DNA from: Jiella avicenniae
GTDB taxonomy: Bacteria > Pseudomonadota > Alphaproteobacteria > Rhizobiales > Rhizobiaceae
Length of the DNA stretch: 64,000 bases
NCBI RefSeq assembly: GCF_021390325.1
Contig: NZ_JAJUWU010000015.1
Location: 62,001 to 126,000 of the forward strand
Reading direction: 5' to 3'
Shown: positions 10,203-19,499 of the stretch, piece after piece
How the letters are laid out: each line of letters opens with the position of its first letter
How positions within the stretch are numbered: position 1 is the stretch's first letter
Program-made: the position numbers and the translations under genes
Notes under the pieces: model-generated
Seen by the model: the letters and a program-made list of their open reading frames with translations, nothing else
Database searches by the model: none
What the model was told of the DNA's origin: nothing

Positions 10203-10958
10203 TCAGCCGAGGCCGAAGCTGTGTCGCATCCAGCTCCGCGGAACGGCCAGCGAGATCAGGGTGAGAATGACCGCGAGCCCTCCGATCGCCCAGATCGCAG
10301 CCTCCTGGAAGGCCTGTAGCAGGAAAACGCCGGTCACCGCGCCGGCCAGCATGCCGATCCAGGGAAACATCTGGGCGAGAAAGCCGAGCCGCAGATCGCC
10401 GCAGAGAAAGCGGCCGAGACCCTTGCCGAAGCGCGACAGCGCCCCGGTGACGTAAGTGAGGCCGATGGGATGGCCGGCGACGTTGTCGACCGCGGCGTTG
10501 AGCATGCCCATGGCGAAGACCAGCGGCAGATAGCTCCACGGGGAAGGGGCGGCGCCGACGAAGCCGGCGACGAGGCCGGTCACGATGGCCACCAGCATCA
10601 GCAGCGGCCATTGCCGCTCGCCGGTGCAACGCACGACGACGACGCCCACCGCATTGCCGGCGACGAAGATGGCGAGGATCGCGGCGAGGCGGCCGACGTC
10701 GCTGCCGTGGTCTTTCCCCACGGCGATGGCGAGCCGCGTCGTATTGCCGCTCATGAAGGACAGAAAGTCGCCGGCCCGCAAGAAGCCGATCGCGTCGGTC
10801 ATGCCGCCGAGGAACGACAGCAGCGCGACGAAGCCGAAGCCGAGCCACCGGTGCCGCCGCCGCGGCCCGTCCGCCACCACCCGGCCCGTGTCGGGGGCGT
10901 GTGCGACGCCGTGTGACGCCCGACCGGAACCGTCGAGGACGCGATCGCGCCCGACCAT
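10203..10958 (-). CDS. DUF1275 (YoaK-like) membrane protein
   Basis: 251 residues from the ATG at 10958. Six to seven hydrophobic helices, opening with FVALLSFLGGMTDAIGFL and then FLSFMSGNTTRLAIAVG, the typical DUF1275 signature (G-hydrophobic-DAI/VGFL, then SGNT). The family is widespread in bacteria; its transport or other role is not established. The N-terminal 40 residues are polar and Arg-rich and probably cytoplasmic. It lies seven bases downstream of bolA, on the same strand, so the two are likely co-transcribed. Confidence 0.9.
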   Translation of the reverse strand: MVGRDRVLDGSGRASHGVAHAPDTGRVVADGPRRRHRWLGFGFVALLSFLGGMTDAIGFLRAGDFLSFMSGNTTRLAIAVGKDHGSDVGRLAAILAIFVAGNAVGVVVVRCTGERQWPLLMLVAIVTGLVAGFVGAAPSPWSYLPLVFAMGMLNAAVDNVAGHPIGLTYVTGALSRFGKGLGRFLCGDLRLGFLAQMFPWIGMLAGAVTGVFLLQAFQEAAIWAIGGLAVILTLISLAVPRSWMRHSFGLG

Positions 10959-10965
10959 TGCCGCC

Positions 10966-11274
10966 TCAGCCCTTGATGCGTGTCGGCTCGCCCGGCGCGG
11001 CCGCCTCGATGGCGAGCGCATGGACGCCGGAGGAGAGTTCTTCCGCGAGCAGCGCGTTGACCGCCCGGTGGCGGGCGATCCGCGACAGTCCTGCGAAGGA
11101 TTCCGCGACGATGCGGACGCGAAAATGGGTTTCGCCGGAACCGTCGAACGCGGCATGGTGATCGCTGTCCGCGTGATGGTGGCCGGCGTGGAGGTGGCTC
11201 TCGTCGATGACCTGGAGAGCTTCCGGTCGAAACGCGTCGGTGAGCTTTTCTTCGATGCTCGTCTTGGTGCTCAT
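10966..11274 (-). CDS. bolA: BolA family protein
   Basis: 102 residues from the ATG at 11274 (MSTKTSIEEKL). The BolA fold is clear: N-terminal helix, HLHAGHHHADSDHH with metal-ligand histidines, FRVRIVAESFAGLSRIARHRAV (the class II helix-turn-helix-like segment with the conserved RH), then a C-terminal helix and strand (GVHALAIEA). BolA proteins bind [2Fe-2S] clusters with monothiol glutaredoxins and influence iron regulation and morphology. It is divergent from the J-domain gene by 147 bp, an arrangement conserved in Hyphomicrobiales together with cobS. Confidence 0.95.
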   Translation of the reverse strand: MSTKTSIEEKLTDAFRPEALQVIDESHLHAGHHHADSDHHAAFDGSGETHFRVRIVAESFAGLSRIARHRAVNALLAEELSSGVHALAIEAAAPGEPTRIKG

Positions 11275-11421
11275 GTCGCCTCTTTCGCCGATTTCGTCCG
11301 ATCCTCGCCCGGCCAACGTTGCGCCGGGCTTGCGGGCGTGTTCACGGGCCACGGAATTTCCGGCTTTTTCACGCCTGTCAATTCTTGTTCCCACCCGCGC
11401 CGAGCCCCATAATCGCCCCCG

Positions 11422-12024
11422 ATGAAGCTCGACTCCAAATATTTCGACGCGATCCGCGTCAAAGGCAAATCCTCGGCCAGAGCCAAGCCGAAGGCGCCCA
11501 CCTGCGCCTGGGAGGGCTGCGAGGAAGCCGGCATCTACAAGGCGCCGCTCGGCCGCGACTTCGAGGGTCAGTACCTCGAATTCTGCGTCGACCACGTGCG
11601 GCAGTACAACAAGTCGTACAACTACTTCTCCGGGCTGAACGACGACGCCATTCAGAAATATCTGAAGGACGCGATGACCGGCCATCGCCCGACATGGTCG
11701 ATGGGCCGCAACGGCGGAATGCCCAGCTCGGCCCGCAGCGGCCGGGCGGGAGCGGCGCGGCCCAGGGATCCGTTCGGCCTGTTCGGCGAGGACGGCGCGG
11801 CCCGCCCCGAAGTCCGCCGCCCGAAGGTCCGCCCGCTCGAGAAGAAGGCGTTCGAGAACCTCGGTCTCGAGCCCGGTTCCCCTGGCGAGGAGATCCGCCG
11901 CCGGTATAAGGAGCTGGTGAAGCAGCTCCACCCGGACGCCAACGGCGGCGATCGCAGCCAGGAGGACCGGCTGCGCGAGGTGATCCAGGCCTACAAGCTC
12001 CTCAAGCAGGCCGATCTCTGCTGA
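11422..12024 (+). CDS. J-domain (DnaJ-like) protein
   Basis: 200 residues. The C-terminal 65 residues form a J domain (EKKAFENLGLEPGSPGEEIRRRYKELV ... with HPD at 170-172), the element that stimulates the ATPase of DnaK. The N-terminal half is not the DnaJ Gly/Phe or zinc region. It carries a CAWEGCEEAG...YLEFCVDHVRQYN stretch whose three Cys and one His (about C28, C33, C55, H58) could bind zinc. The middle is low-complexity Arg/Gly/Ala. It belongs to a small alphaproteobacterial J-protein family located between bolA and cobS; the client is unknown. Confidence 0.93.
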   Translation: MKLDSKYFDAIRVKGKSSARAKPKAPTCAWEGCEEAGIYKAPLGRDFEGQYLEFCVDHVRQYNKSYNYFSGLNDDAIQKYLKDAMTGHRPTWSMGRNGGMPSSARSGRAGAARPRDPFGLFGEDGAARPEVRRPKVRPLEKKAFENLGLEPGSPGEEIRRRYKELVKQLHPDANGGDRSQEDRLREVIQAYKLLKQADLC

Positions 12025-12176
12025 ACGCCGGCGCGGTCATCACGTCCGCGTTGCGCTGCAGCGCGTGATGGGTCATCGTCCGTCGGATGCGTCTGCGTGA
12101 CGACGCCTCGGTCTTCGGTGCATGGCTGGGGTTCGTCCGTGGCGCCGTTCGTCGGGGGTGCGGCGGCGCAAAACGG

Positions 12177-12205
12177 TTGACCCGCCCGGCGGCGTTCCGA
12201 TTATT
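12177..12205 (+). promoter_or_regulatory. candidate sigma-70 promoter for cobS
   Basis: TTGACC at 12177-12182 and ATTATT at 12200-12205 are separated by exactly 17 bases and lie about 80 bp before the cobS start. No cobalamin riboswitch signature was recognised in the 260-bp gap around it. This is a sequence match only. Confidence 0.45.
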
Positions 12206-12285
12206 CGACACGCGGCCCGAAATGGGCGAATGGGAAGCATGACGGCGCAAGGCGGGGTTTCCGCCGGGCAAGCGCCCTTGGAGGT

Positions 12286-13275
12286 ATGATGAGTGCAGCG
12301 GAACAGGAAGTGGCCCCATTGCCGGATGCCACCGTCTCCGTCCGCGAAACCTTCGGTTTCGACAGCGATTTGAAGATCCCGGCCTATTCGACGCGCGATC
12401 CGCACGTGCCGGAGGTCGATCCGGACTACATCTTCGACCGGCCGACGACGCTGGCAATTCTCGCCGGCTTTGCGAAGAACCGCCGCGTCATGGTGTCGGG
12501 CTATCACGGCACCGGCAAGTCGACCCATATCGAGCAGGTGGCGGCGAGGCTCAACTGGCCCTGCGTGCGCGTCAATCTCGACAGCCACGTCTCCCGTATC
12601 GACCTCGTCGGCAAGGACGCGATCACCGTGCGCGACGGCATGCAGGTCACCGAGTTTCGGGACGGCATCCTGCCCTGGGCCTATCAGAACAACGTCGCGC
12701 TGGTCTTCGACGAGTACGACGCCGGGCGCCCCGACGTGATGTTCGTCATCCAGCGGGTGCTGGAATCCTCCGGACGGCTGACGCTGCTCGACCAGAGCCG
12801 GGTGATCCGCCCGCATCCGGCCTTCCGCCTGTTCGCCACCGCCAACACGGTCGGCCTCGGCGACACCACCGGGCTCTATCACGGCACCCAGCAGATCAAC
12901 CAGGCGCAGATGGACCGCTGGTCGATCGTCACGACGCTGAACTACCTGCCGCACGACACCGAGGTCGGCATCGTCCTCGCCAAGGCGAAGAGCTTCAAGA
13001 CCGACGAGGGCCGCAAGACCGTCTCGAAGATGGTCCGCGTCGCCGATCTCACCCGCTCGGCCTTCGTCAATGGCGACCTGTCGACGGTGATGAGCCCGCG
13101 CACCGTGATCACCTGGGCCGAGAACGCCGAGATCTTCGGCGACATCGGCTTTGCCTTCCGCCTGACCTTCCTCAACAAGTGCGACGACCTGGAACGGCCG
13201 CTGGTGGCGGAGTTCTATCAGCGGGCGTTCGGGGAAGAGCTGCCGGAAAGCGCGGCGAACCTGGTGCTGGATTGA
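12286..13275 (+). CDS. cobS: cobaltochelatase AAA+ subunit CobS
   Basis: 329 residues. CobS and CobT form the AAA+ chaperone-like motor that, with CobN, inserts cobalt into hydrogenobyrinic acid a,c-diamide in aerobic cobalamin synthesis. The conserved N-terminal region ([31 protein letters not shown]) is followed by Walker [10 protein letters not shown] (72-80), Walker B LVFDEYD (139-145), a sensor region ([14 protein letters not shown]) and an arginine-rich C-terminal lid. GGAGG lies a few bases upstream of the ATG pair, so either Met may be used. The usual partner cobT does not follow; the next 378 bp are non-coding. Confidence 0.96.
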   Translation: MMSAAEQEVAPLPDATVSVRETFGFDSDLKIPAYSTRDPHVPEVDPDYIFDRPTTLAILAGFAKNRRVMVSGYHGTGKSTHIEQVAARLNWPCVRVNLDSHVSRIDLVGKDAITVRDGMQVTEFRDGILPWAYQNNVALVFDEYDAGRPDVMFVIQRVLESSGRLTLLDQSRVIRPHPAFRLFATANTVGLGDTTGLYHGTQQINQAQMDRWSIVTTLNYLPHDTEVGIVLAKAKSFKTDEGRKTVSKMVRVADLTRSAFVNGDLSTVMSPRTVITWAENAEIFGDIGFAFRLTFLNKCDDLERPLVAEFYQRAFGEELPESAANLVLD

Positions 13276-13653
13276 CCGGACGGCGCCTCGGGCCGTGAGC
13301 GGGGCTCTTCGGCGGGAGGCGCGCCGATCCGAAGGCGGATCGGCGATCGACGGCGTCGAGCGGGACTGCCGGGAAGGAGCCTGGCCTGCATGACGCCCGC
13401 GGATGCCACATCGAGATCGGCGATCCGGCGGCGGTCGCCGTCATGCGATCGCGGCAGAGGTCTTGTCGCGATGGCACGAACATCAGGGTGACGTCTGTCG
13501 ATACCTCGAGCCTCCGCCGTCATATGCCGACCCTCTCCGGAGCTGCGATGGCGATCACTCGCGAAGTGATCCGGAACGTGTAGAGAGGGCCGGTGCGGGC
13601 CGCGTGCCCGCCTCTATCTTGGCAGACAGATCCACGCCCCGGAGACCCCACTC
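13276..13653. other. non-coding gap after cobS, where cobT would be expected
   Basis: 378 bp with no plausible gene. I looked for a CobT remnant (acidic linker or C-terminal VWA-like domain) in all frames and saw none. The end of the region must contain the opgH ribosome site; GGAGACCCC lies 9-17 bases before the ATG at 13654. Confidence 0.5.
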
Positions 13654-15642
13654 ATGTTCGGCCCGCCCTCCGACCCGATCATCCCGTATCGGGCGCCCGA
13701 CGTCGAGCGCGGCGCCGTCGCCGCCGGGACGGGCGAGGGCCACGGGAAGGTGCCGATCCGCCAGGAAGGGCTTTCGATCGGGCTGCGCCGCCTGATCGTC
13801 CTCGGTCTCAATCTCATCTCCATCGCCGGCCTCGCCGCCGCCCTCCTCGGCGTTCTCGGCGGCGACGGGCTCGGTCTCCTCGACGCGGTGATCTTTGCGG
13901 GCTTCCTGCTGGCGACGCCCTGGACGGTGCTCGGCTTCTGGAATGCGATGATCGGGCTTTGCGTCATCCATCTCGGCCGGCCGGAAAAAACCGTCTATCC
14001 CTATTTCGCCGCGCCAAACTGGAAATCCGACCGACGGAGCACCGACAAGGCCGCGTCGGACCGGCCGCTCGTGAGCCGCACCGACCTCTTGCTGTTTCTG
14101 CGCAACGAGGCGCCGGAGCCGATCTTCGCGCGTCTGGAGGCCATGCGGCGCAGTCTGGAGGCGACCGGCAGGGCCCGCCACTTCCGCTTCGCCCTTCTCT
14201 CCGACACCTCCGATCCGATGATCGCGGCCGCCGAGCGGCGGGAGTTCGATCGCTTCGCGCATTTTTTCGACCACGCGCCGGAAGACCAGCGGCCGATCTA
14301 TCGGCGGCGCGAGGAAAACAGCGGTTTCAAGGCCGGCAATCTGCGCGACTTTCTGACGTCCCGGGCCGGCGAATCCGACTTCTTCCTGCCGCTCGATTCC
14401 GACAGCGTCATGGCCGGTGCGGTGATCGTCCGCATGGCGATGGCGATGGAGGACGATCCCCACATCGGCATCCTGCAGAGCCTCGTCGTCGGCATGCCGG
14501 CCGAAAGCGGCTTCGCCCGGCTGTTCCAGTTCGGCATGCGCCACGGCATGCGCGCCTTCACCATGGGTTCGGCCTGGTGGAGCGCCGATTGCGGCCCCTA
14601 TTGGGGCCACAACGCGATGATCCGCACGCGCGCCTTCGTCGATCATTGCGAATTGCCGGTGCTGCCGGGCAGGGCGCCGCTGGGCGGGCCCGTCCTCTCC
14701 CACGATCAGCTCGAAGCCGTCTACATGCGCCGGGCGGGCTACGAGGTCCGGGTGGTCCCGGTGGAGACGCGAAGCTACGAGACCAATCCGCCGACGCTGC
14801 TCGAATTCGAAAAGCGGGATCTCAGATGGTGCCAGGGCAACATGCAGTACTGGCGCTTCCTCTTTGCGCCCGGCCTCCTGCCGGTCAGCCGCTTCCAGAT
14901 CCTGCAGGCGATCCTGATGTACGTCGCGCCGCTCGCCTGGATCGTCATGACCTGTGCTGCGACGGCGCAGGCGCTGACGGGCGGCTACGACGCGTCGATG
15001 CTCGTCCTCGGCATGGGGCTGTTCGTGACGCTGTTCTTCCTGTCGGTCGCGCCGAAGATCGCCGGCGTCCTCGACGTCCTCCTGACGCCGGGGGCGATGC
15101 GGGCCTATGGCGGCGCGCCGCGCTTTCTCGGCTCGGCGCTGATCGAACTTTTCGCCTCGATGCTGATGGCGCCGCTCGTCGCGGTCTACGTCTCGGTGTT
15201 CCTCGTCGGGCTGATCTTCGGCAAGACGGTGGTCTGGAACGGCCAGAACCGCGACCGGCTGGGCATCGCCTGGAGCACGGCGCTCCTGGCGCTGCTGCCG
15301 CAGACGCTGCTGGGCCTCGCGCTCGCCGCCGCGCTGCTCGTTGGCGCGAACGTCTCCGCCGTCTTCCTGGCGCTACCGTTTCTGGCCGGCCTCGTCCTTG
15401 CCGTGCCCTTCACGGTGGCGACCGCCGCCCCGGCCTTCGGCAGGCTGACGGCGCGGCTCGGTCTCTTCGCCATTCCGGAGGAGACGGTGATGCCGCCGGT
15501 GCTGCGCGCCGTGGTGAGCCCCGAGGCGCGCCGCTGGCGCCGGCCGGTCGCGCGGGGGCGCGTCGATGATCGACGGGCGAGAGACAGCGCGGCAGCCGGC
15601 TCCGCCGAGAACGGCTTCGCCGCCGAGGCCGAGCGGGCGTGA
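13654..15642 (+). CDS. opgH: glucans biosynthesis glucosyltransferase H
   Basis: 662 residues. OpgH/MdoH is a family 2 inner membrane glucosyltransferase that polymerises UDP-glucose into the beta-1,2 backbone of osmoregulated periplasmic glucans. Two membrane helices (about 45-100) precede the cytoplasmic catalytic domain, which shows LLSDTSD, LPLDSDSVM (D-x-D) and RDLRWCQGN (the R/Q-x-x-R-W motif). A cluster of about six C-terminal membrane helices follows from residue 415. The C-terminal 60 residues are Arg/Ala-rich and unconserved. OpgG, the usual periplasmic partner, is not adjacent. The last four bases overlap the next gene. Confidence 0.94.
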   Translation: MFGPPSDPIIPYRAPDVERGAVAAGTGEGHGKVPIRQEGLSIGLRRLIVLGLNLISIAGLAAALLGVLGGDGLGLLDAVIFAGFLLATPWTVLGFWNAMIGLCVIHLGRPEKTVYPYFAAPNWKSDRRSTDKAASDRPLVSRTDLLLFLRNEAPEPIFARLEAMRRSLEATGRARHFRFALLSDTSDPMIAAAERREFDRFAHFFDHAPEDQRPIYRRREENSGFKAGNLRDFLTSRAGESDFFLPLDSDSVMAGAVIVRMAMAMEDDPHIGILQSLVVGMPAESGFARLFQFGMRHGMRAFTMGSAWWSADCGPYWGHNAMIRTRAFVDHCELPVLPGRAPLGGPVLSHDQLEAVYMRRAGYEVRVVPVETRSYETNPPTLLEFEKRDLRWCQGNMQYWRFLFAPGLLPVSRFQILQAILMYVAPLAWIVMTCAATAQALTGGYDASMLVLGMGLFVTLFFLSVAPKIAGVLDVLLTPGAMRAYGGAPRFLGSALIELFASMLMAPLVAVYVSVFLVGLIFGKTVVWNGQNRDRLGIAWSTALLALLPQTLLGLALAAALLVGANVSAVFLALPFLAGLVLAVPFTVATAAPAFGRLTARLGLFAIPEETVMPPVLRAVVSPEARRWRRPVARGRVDDRRARDSAAAGSAENGFAAEAERA

Positions 15643-16415
15643 CCTCGTCCGGCCGGCTGGCCGCCTGGCGGGGCATCGCCCGCAGCCTCGCCGTCTACCG
15701 CCTCGACCGCCGCCACCGGGCGAGCCTTACGCGTTTCGCCGGCACCTTCGTCCGGCCCGGCGATCTCGTCTTCGACATCGGCGCCCATGTCGGCGACCGC
15801 ACCGCCGCCTTTGCCGGCATCGGCGCGAAAGTCGTCGCCGTGGAAGCGCAGCCGCGCCTCGCGCGCCTTCTGCGCTGGCAGTTCCGGCGCTCGCGGCGGG
15901 TGACGGTGGTCGGCGCGGCCGTCGGACGAACGGCAGGGACGCTGTCGCTCAGGCTGAACACGCGGAACCCGACCGTCGCTTCGGCCTCCGAGGGCTTCGT
16001 CGCGGCCGCCGGCGCCGGGGCCGCCGGCTGGGAAGGGCAGGTCTGGGACGCGACGATCACGGTCGACTGCACGACGCTCGACGAACTGATCGCCCGCTTC
16101 GGCCGGCCGGCCTTCGTCAAGATCGACGTCGAGGGCTTCGAGGCCGAGGTTCTGGCCGGGCTGTCACCCGAATACGCGCCCGAGGCCCTGTCCTTCGAAT
16201 TCGTCACCATGGACCGCGCCCCGGCCCTGCAAGCGCTGCAGGAGGCGGTGCGGCTCGGCTATGCCGGCTTCGACGTCTCGCTGGGCGAAAGCCACGAATG
16301 GGTGTTCGGCGAGAGGCAGACGGCGGAGGCGTTGGAGGCGTATCTGCAGGATCTGCCGGAGGCGGCGAATTCGGGAGATGTTTATGGCTGGCGTGGCGCA
16401 TCACGAAGGCTTTGA
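15639..16415 (+). CDS. FkbM-type SAM-dependent methyltransferase
   Basis: 258 residues from a GTG at 15639 that overlaps the opgH stop codon in the pattern GTGA, so translation is probably coupled. The SAM-binding motif is LVFDIGAHVGDRTAAFAGIG (about residues 46-65), with the acidic ribose-contacting residue in VVAVEAQP and the FkbM-type FVKIDVEGFEAEVLAGL near residue 160. FkbM enzymes O-methylate sugars or polyketides. The fusion-like arrangement with opgH suggests a modification of periplasmic glucan, which is inference only. Confidence 0.88.
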   Translation: MTSSGRLAAWRGIARSLAVYRLDRRHRASLTRFAGTFVRPGDLVFDIGAHVGDRTAAFAGIGAKVVAVEAQPRLARLLRWQFRRSRRVTVVGAAVGRTAGTLSLRLNTRNPTVASASEGFVAAAGAGAAGWEGQVWDATITVDCTTLDELIARFGRPAFVKIDVEGFEAEVLAGLSPEYAPEALSFEFVTMDRAPALQALQEAVRLGYAGFDVSLGESHEWVFGERQTAEALEAYLQDLPEAANSGDVYGWRGASRRL

Positions 16416-16550
16416 GATGGCGACGGGGTTTTTTGTTCGGTGAGTTCAGCTCTCCTGTGATCTCAGCTCTCGCGGGACGGCCGTGGGACCGTCGCCCATT
16501 TCCCATTCGCCTGCCGAGGATTGTCGCGCCGGGCGTTCACCCCGCCGCCT

Positions 16551-16680
16551 CGTCATCCTCGGGCTCGTCCCGAGGATCTACTGCCGTTTCATTGCGAGGC
16601 TCTTCGCAGGCGAAGGCAATTCGGCGCTGACTTTGATGGGGAGGCGTCAGTAGATCCTTGAGACAAGCCCGAGGATGACG
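16551..16680. repeat. nested inverted repeat element
   Basis: A 33-base left arm (16551-16583, starting CGTCATCCTCGGGCT) matches the reverse complement of the right arm (16648-16680) at 30 of 33 positions, around a 64-base centre. Each arm is also itself a hairpin (ATCCTCGGG...CCCGAGGAT). The centre contains a further CATTGCGAGG / CGAAGGCAAT pairing. It looks like a dispersed intergenic palindromic element of the kind common in alphaproteobacterial genomes. It lies between two convergent genes. Confidence 0.8.
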
Positions 16681-16757
16681 TCCTGTCGACGGCATGGGCT
16701 GATGACGGGACTGCGGAACGAAGGCCTTGCCAGAATGTCCATTGCCCCGCCCGTCCC

Positions 16758-19499
16758 TCACTCGACCTCCACCACGAACGCCCCATCCTCCCCCAGCCCG
16801 ACATGCGCCGTCTTCGCCACCTCGCCCGACACCATCCGGTCGAGGAATTTGCGCGAGAGGTCCGGCAAAAGGGTCTGGGTGACGATGCGGTCGATCATCC
16901 GGCCGCCGGACTGCGGGTCGCGGCAGCGGGCGACGATGGCGGCGACCACCGCGTCGTCGATGGTGAGGACGGCGCGCTGGCTTTCCTTGACGCGGGCGAC
17001 GATGCGGGTGAGCTGCAGGCGGACGATCGCCTCCAGCATCGCCGGCGACAGCGGCCGGTAGGGCACCGTCACCATGCGGCCGATGAGGGCCGGCGGGAAG
17101 ACGGCGAGGAGTTCGGGCCTGAGCATCCGGTCCAGTTCCTCGACGGAGACGTCCGTCAGGCCCTCGTCGCTGGCGGCCATGATCGCCTCGGTGCCGACAT
17201 TCGAGGTGAGGATGATCAGCGTGTTGCGGAAGTCGATGCGCCGGCCGGTGCCGTCCTCCATCCAGCCCTTGTCGAAGACCTGGAAGAACAGCTCGTGGAC
17301 GTCGGGATGGGCCTTTTCCACCTCGTCGAGAAGGACGACGGAGTAGGGCCGGCGGCGCACCGCCTCGGTCAGCCGGCCGCCCTCGCCATAGCCGACATAG
17401 CCCGGCGGCGCGCCCTTGAGGAGCGAGACGGTGTGGGCCTCCTGGAACTCCGACATGTTGATGGTGACGAGGTTCTGTTCGCCGCCATAGAGGGTTTCGG
17501 CGAGCGCCAGCGCCGTCTCCGTCTTGCCGACGCCGGAGGGGCCGCAGAGGAGGAAGACGCCGACCGGCTTGCCGGGATCGTCGAGGCCGGCGCGGCTCGT
17601 CTCGATCCGCCGGGCGATGGTTTCGAGGCCGTGATCCTGGCCGACGACGCGGCTCTTCAGAAGTTCGGCGAGCTTCAGGACGGTCGCGACCTCGTCGCGC
17701 ATCATCCGCCCGACCGGAATGCCGGTCCAGTCGGAGACGACCGAGGCGACCGCGTCGGCGTCGACATGGGCGTGGATCATCCGCCGGTCGGGATCGATGG
17801 CGGCGAGGGCGGCGAGCGCCGTCGCGAGGTCTTCGCGGGCGAGGTTTTCGCGGGAAGTGTCGTCGGGCCGGGAGGGATAGGCCGTCTCGGCGCCGCTTTG
17901 GAGCGCTTCGGCCGGATCGCGGCTGAGTGATTCGATGCCTTCCGCGTCGTCCGCCGGTGCGGCCGCCAGCGCGTCGATCCTCTTCACGAGGTCGGCCTCC
18001 GCTGCATGGGCGGCGACGAGGTCTTCGCGCAGCGCGGCCTTTTCGGCGATCGCCGCCGCGATCTCGGCGAGCCGCTCGTCGCTTTCCGCACGAAGGGCCG
18101 ACTCGCGGCCGAACGCGGCCTTCTCGACCTCCAGCGCAGCGATCGCGGCGGAAAGGTCGGCGATCGCGGCCGGCGTCGTCGTCCGGCTGATCGCGACGCG
18201 CGCGGCGGCGGTGTCGAGCAGGCTGACGGCCTTGTCGGGCAGCTGCCGGGCCGGGATGTAGCGGGCCGACAGCGAGACGGCGGCGGTGACGGCCTCGTCG
18301 AGGATGCGCACCTCGTGATGGCGCTCCATCGGCGCGGCGAGGCCGCGCAGCATGATCGCGGCGCGGGCGATGTCCGGCTCGCCGATCTCGATCGGCTGGA
18401 ACCTGCGGGTCAGCGCCGGGTCGCTCTCGATATGGGCGCGATATTCGGCGAAGGTCGTCGCGCCGATGGTGCGCAGCGTGCCTCTGGCGAGGGCGGGTTT
18501 CAGGAGATTCGCCGCATCGCCCGTTCCCTTGGCGCCGCCGGCCCCGACGAGGGTGTGGATCTCGTCGACGAAGAGGATGATCGGCTCGGAGGCGGCCTGC
18601 ACCTCGTCGACCAGCGCCCGCAGCCGCTGCTCGAACTCGCCCTTCACCGAGGCGCCCGCCTGCATCAGTCCGATGTCGAGGGCATGCAGCCTGACGCCGG
18701 CAAGGGCCGGCGGCACGTCGCCGCTCGCCAGCCGCTGGGCGAAGCCTTCGACGACGGCGGTCTTGCCGACGCCGGCCTCGCCGGTCAGCAGCGGGTTGTT
18801 CTGGCGCCGCCGCAGGAGGACGTCGACGATCTGGCGAATCTCGTGGTCGCGGCCGACCACGGGGTCCATGCGGCCGCTGGCCGCCTCGGCGGTGAGGTCG
18901 GTGGCGAAGCGGGCGAGGGGGGAGGCCGCCGGATCGCCCGGCGCGGCGCCTCGCCGTTCGCCTCGGCCGGCCTCGCCCGAAACCTGCGGAAGCTGCGAGC
19001 CGTCGACCGGCCGCTGGCCTTCCTCCGCCGAGCGGCCCCAGACGGCGCGGGCATCGTTTGCCACCTCATCCGGGTCGAGCCTCGAAAGACTGCGGGACGA
19101 GGCGGCGAGGACGCCTCGCAGGTTTTCGTCCCGCAGGGCGCCGAGCAGCACGTGGCCGCTGCGGATCGCCGCCGAGCCGAAAAGCAGCGAGGCGTAGAGC
19201 CAGCCGCGATCGAGGCTTTCGCCGAGAGGCCCGGCGATCGAAGGGATTTCGGTGACGTTGCGCTTCGCCCGGCCGATCGTCTCGGCGAGTTCTGCGAGCA
19301 CGGTGCCGGCCGGAACGTCGAGGCGATCCAGCGCGGCGACGATGTCCGAGCCGTCGGCCGAGACGAGCTGGAAGAGCCAGTGCGCGAGTTCGACGTTGCG
19401 GTTGCCGGCCTCCTTGGCCTGCCAGAACGCCTTGCGGAAGGCCTCGTGGGCGAGGGGCGTGAGCTTGCCCGTGAGGATCTCGTAGTTGATGTCGGTCAT
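16758..19499 (-). CDS. clpV: type VI secretion ATPase TssH/ClpV
   Basis: 913 residues from the ATG at 19499, which has a GGAGG ribosome site. ClpV is the Hsp100-class AAA+ ATPase that recycles contracted TssB/TssC sheaths. Order: Clp N-domain (about 10-150); first AAA+ with Walker A GEAGVGKT (240-247) and Walker B ILFVDEIH; a middle coiled-coil region (about 440-560); second AAA+ with GPSGVGKT (653-660) and VVLLDEVEKAHPDV; then a C-terminal lid. The linker around 515-560 is Ala/Asp-rich. The four-base ATGA overlap with tssG puts it last in the T6SS operon. The length and N-domain fit ClpV better than ClpB. Confidence 0.95.
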   Translation of the reverse strand: MTDINYEILTGKLTPLAHEAFRKAFWQAKEAGNRNVELAHWLFQLVSADGSDIVAALDRLDVPAGTVLAELAETIGRAKRNVTEIPSIAGPLGESLDRGWLYASLLFGSAAIRSGHVLLGALRDENLRGVLAASSRSLSRLDPDEVANDARAVWGRSAEEGQRPVDGSQLPQVSGEAGRGERRGAAPGDPAASPLARFATDLTAEAASGRMDPVVGRDHEIRQIVDVLLRRRQNNPLLTGEAGVGKTAVVEGFAQRLASGDVPPALAGVRLHALDIGLMQAGASVKGEFEQRLRALVDEVQAASEPIILFVDEIHTLVGAGGAKGTGDAANLLKPALARGTLRTIGATTFAEYRAHIESDPALTRRFQPIEIGEPDIARAAIMLRGLAAPMERHHEVRILDEAVTAAVSLSARYIPARQLPDKAVSLLDTAAARVAISRTTTPAAIADLSAAIAALEVEKAAFGRESALRAESDERLAEIAAAIAEKAALREDLVAAHAAEADLVKRIDALAAAPADDAEGIESLSRDPAEALQSGAETAYPSRPDDTSRENLAREDLATALAALAAIDPDRRMIHAHVDADAVASVVSDWTGIPVGRMMRDEVATVLKLAELLKSRVVGQDHGLETIARRIETSRAGLDDPGKPVGVFLLCGPSGVGKTETALALAETLYGGEQNLVTINMSEFQEAHTVSLLKGAPPGYVGYGEGGRLTEAVRRRPYSVVLLDEVEKAHPDVHELFFQVFDKGWMEDGTGRRIDFRNTLIILTSNVGTEAIMAASDEGLTDVSVEELDRMLRPELLAVFPPALIGRMVTVPYRPLSPAMLEAIVRLQLTRIVARVKESQRAVLTIDDAVVAAIVARCRDPQSGGRMIDRIVTQTLLPDLSRKFLDRMVSGEVAKTAHVGLGEDGAFVVEVE

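Noticed and set aside
12025-12285. possible cobalamin riboswitch before cobS
   Set aside because: No B12-box-like consensus or extended stem was recognised; a simple promoter explains the region.
13403-13795. 130-residue frame in the gap after cobS
   Set aside because: The product is Arg/Ser/Pro-rich and overlaps the opgH start in another frame; no similarity to CobT was recognised.
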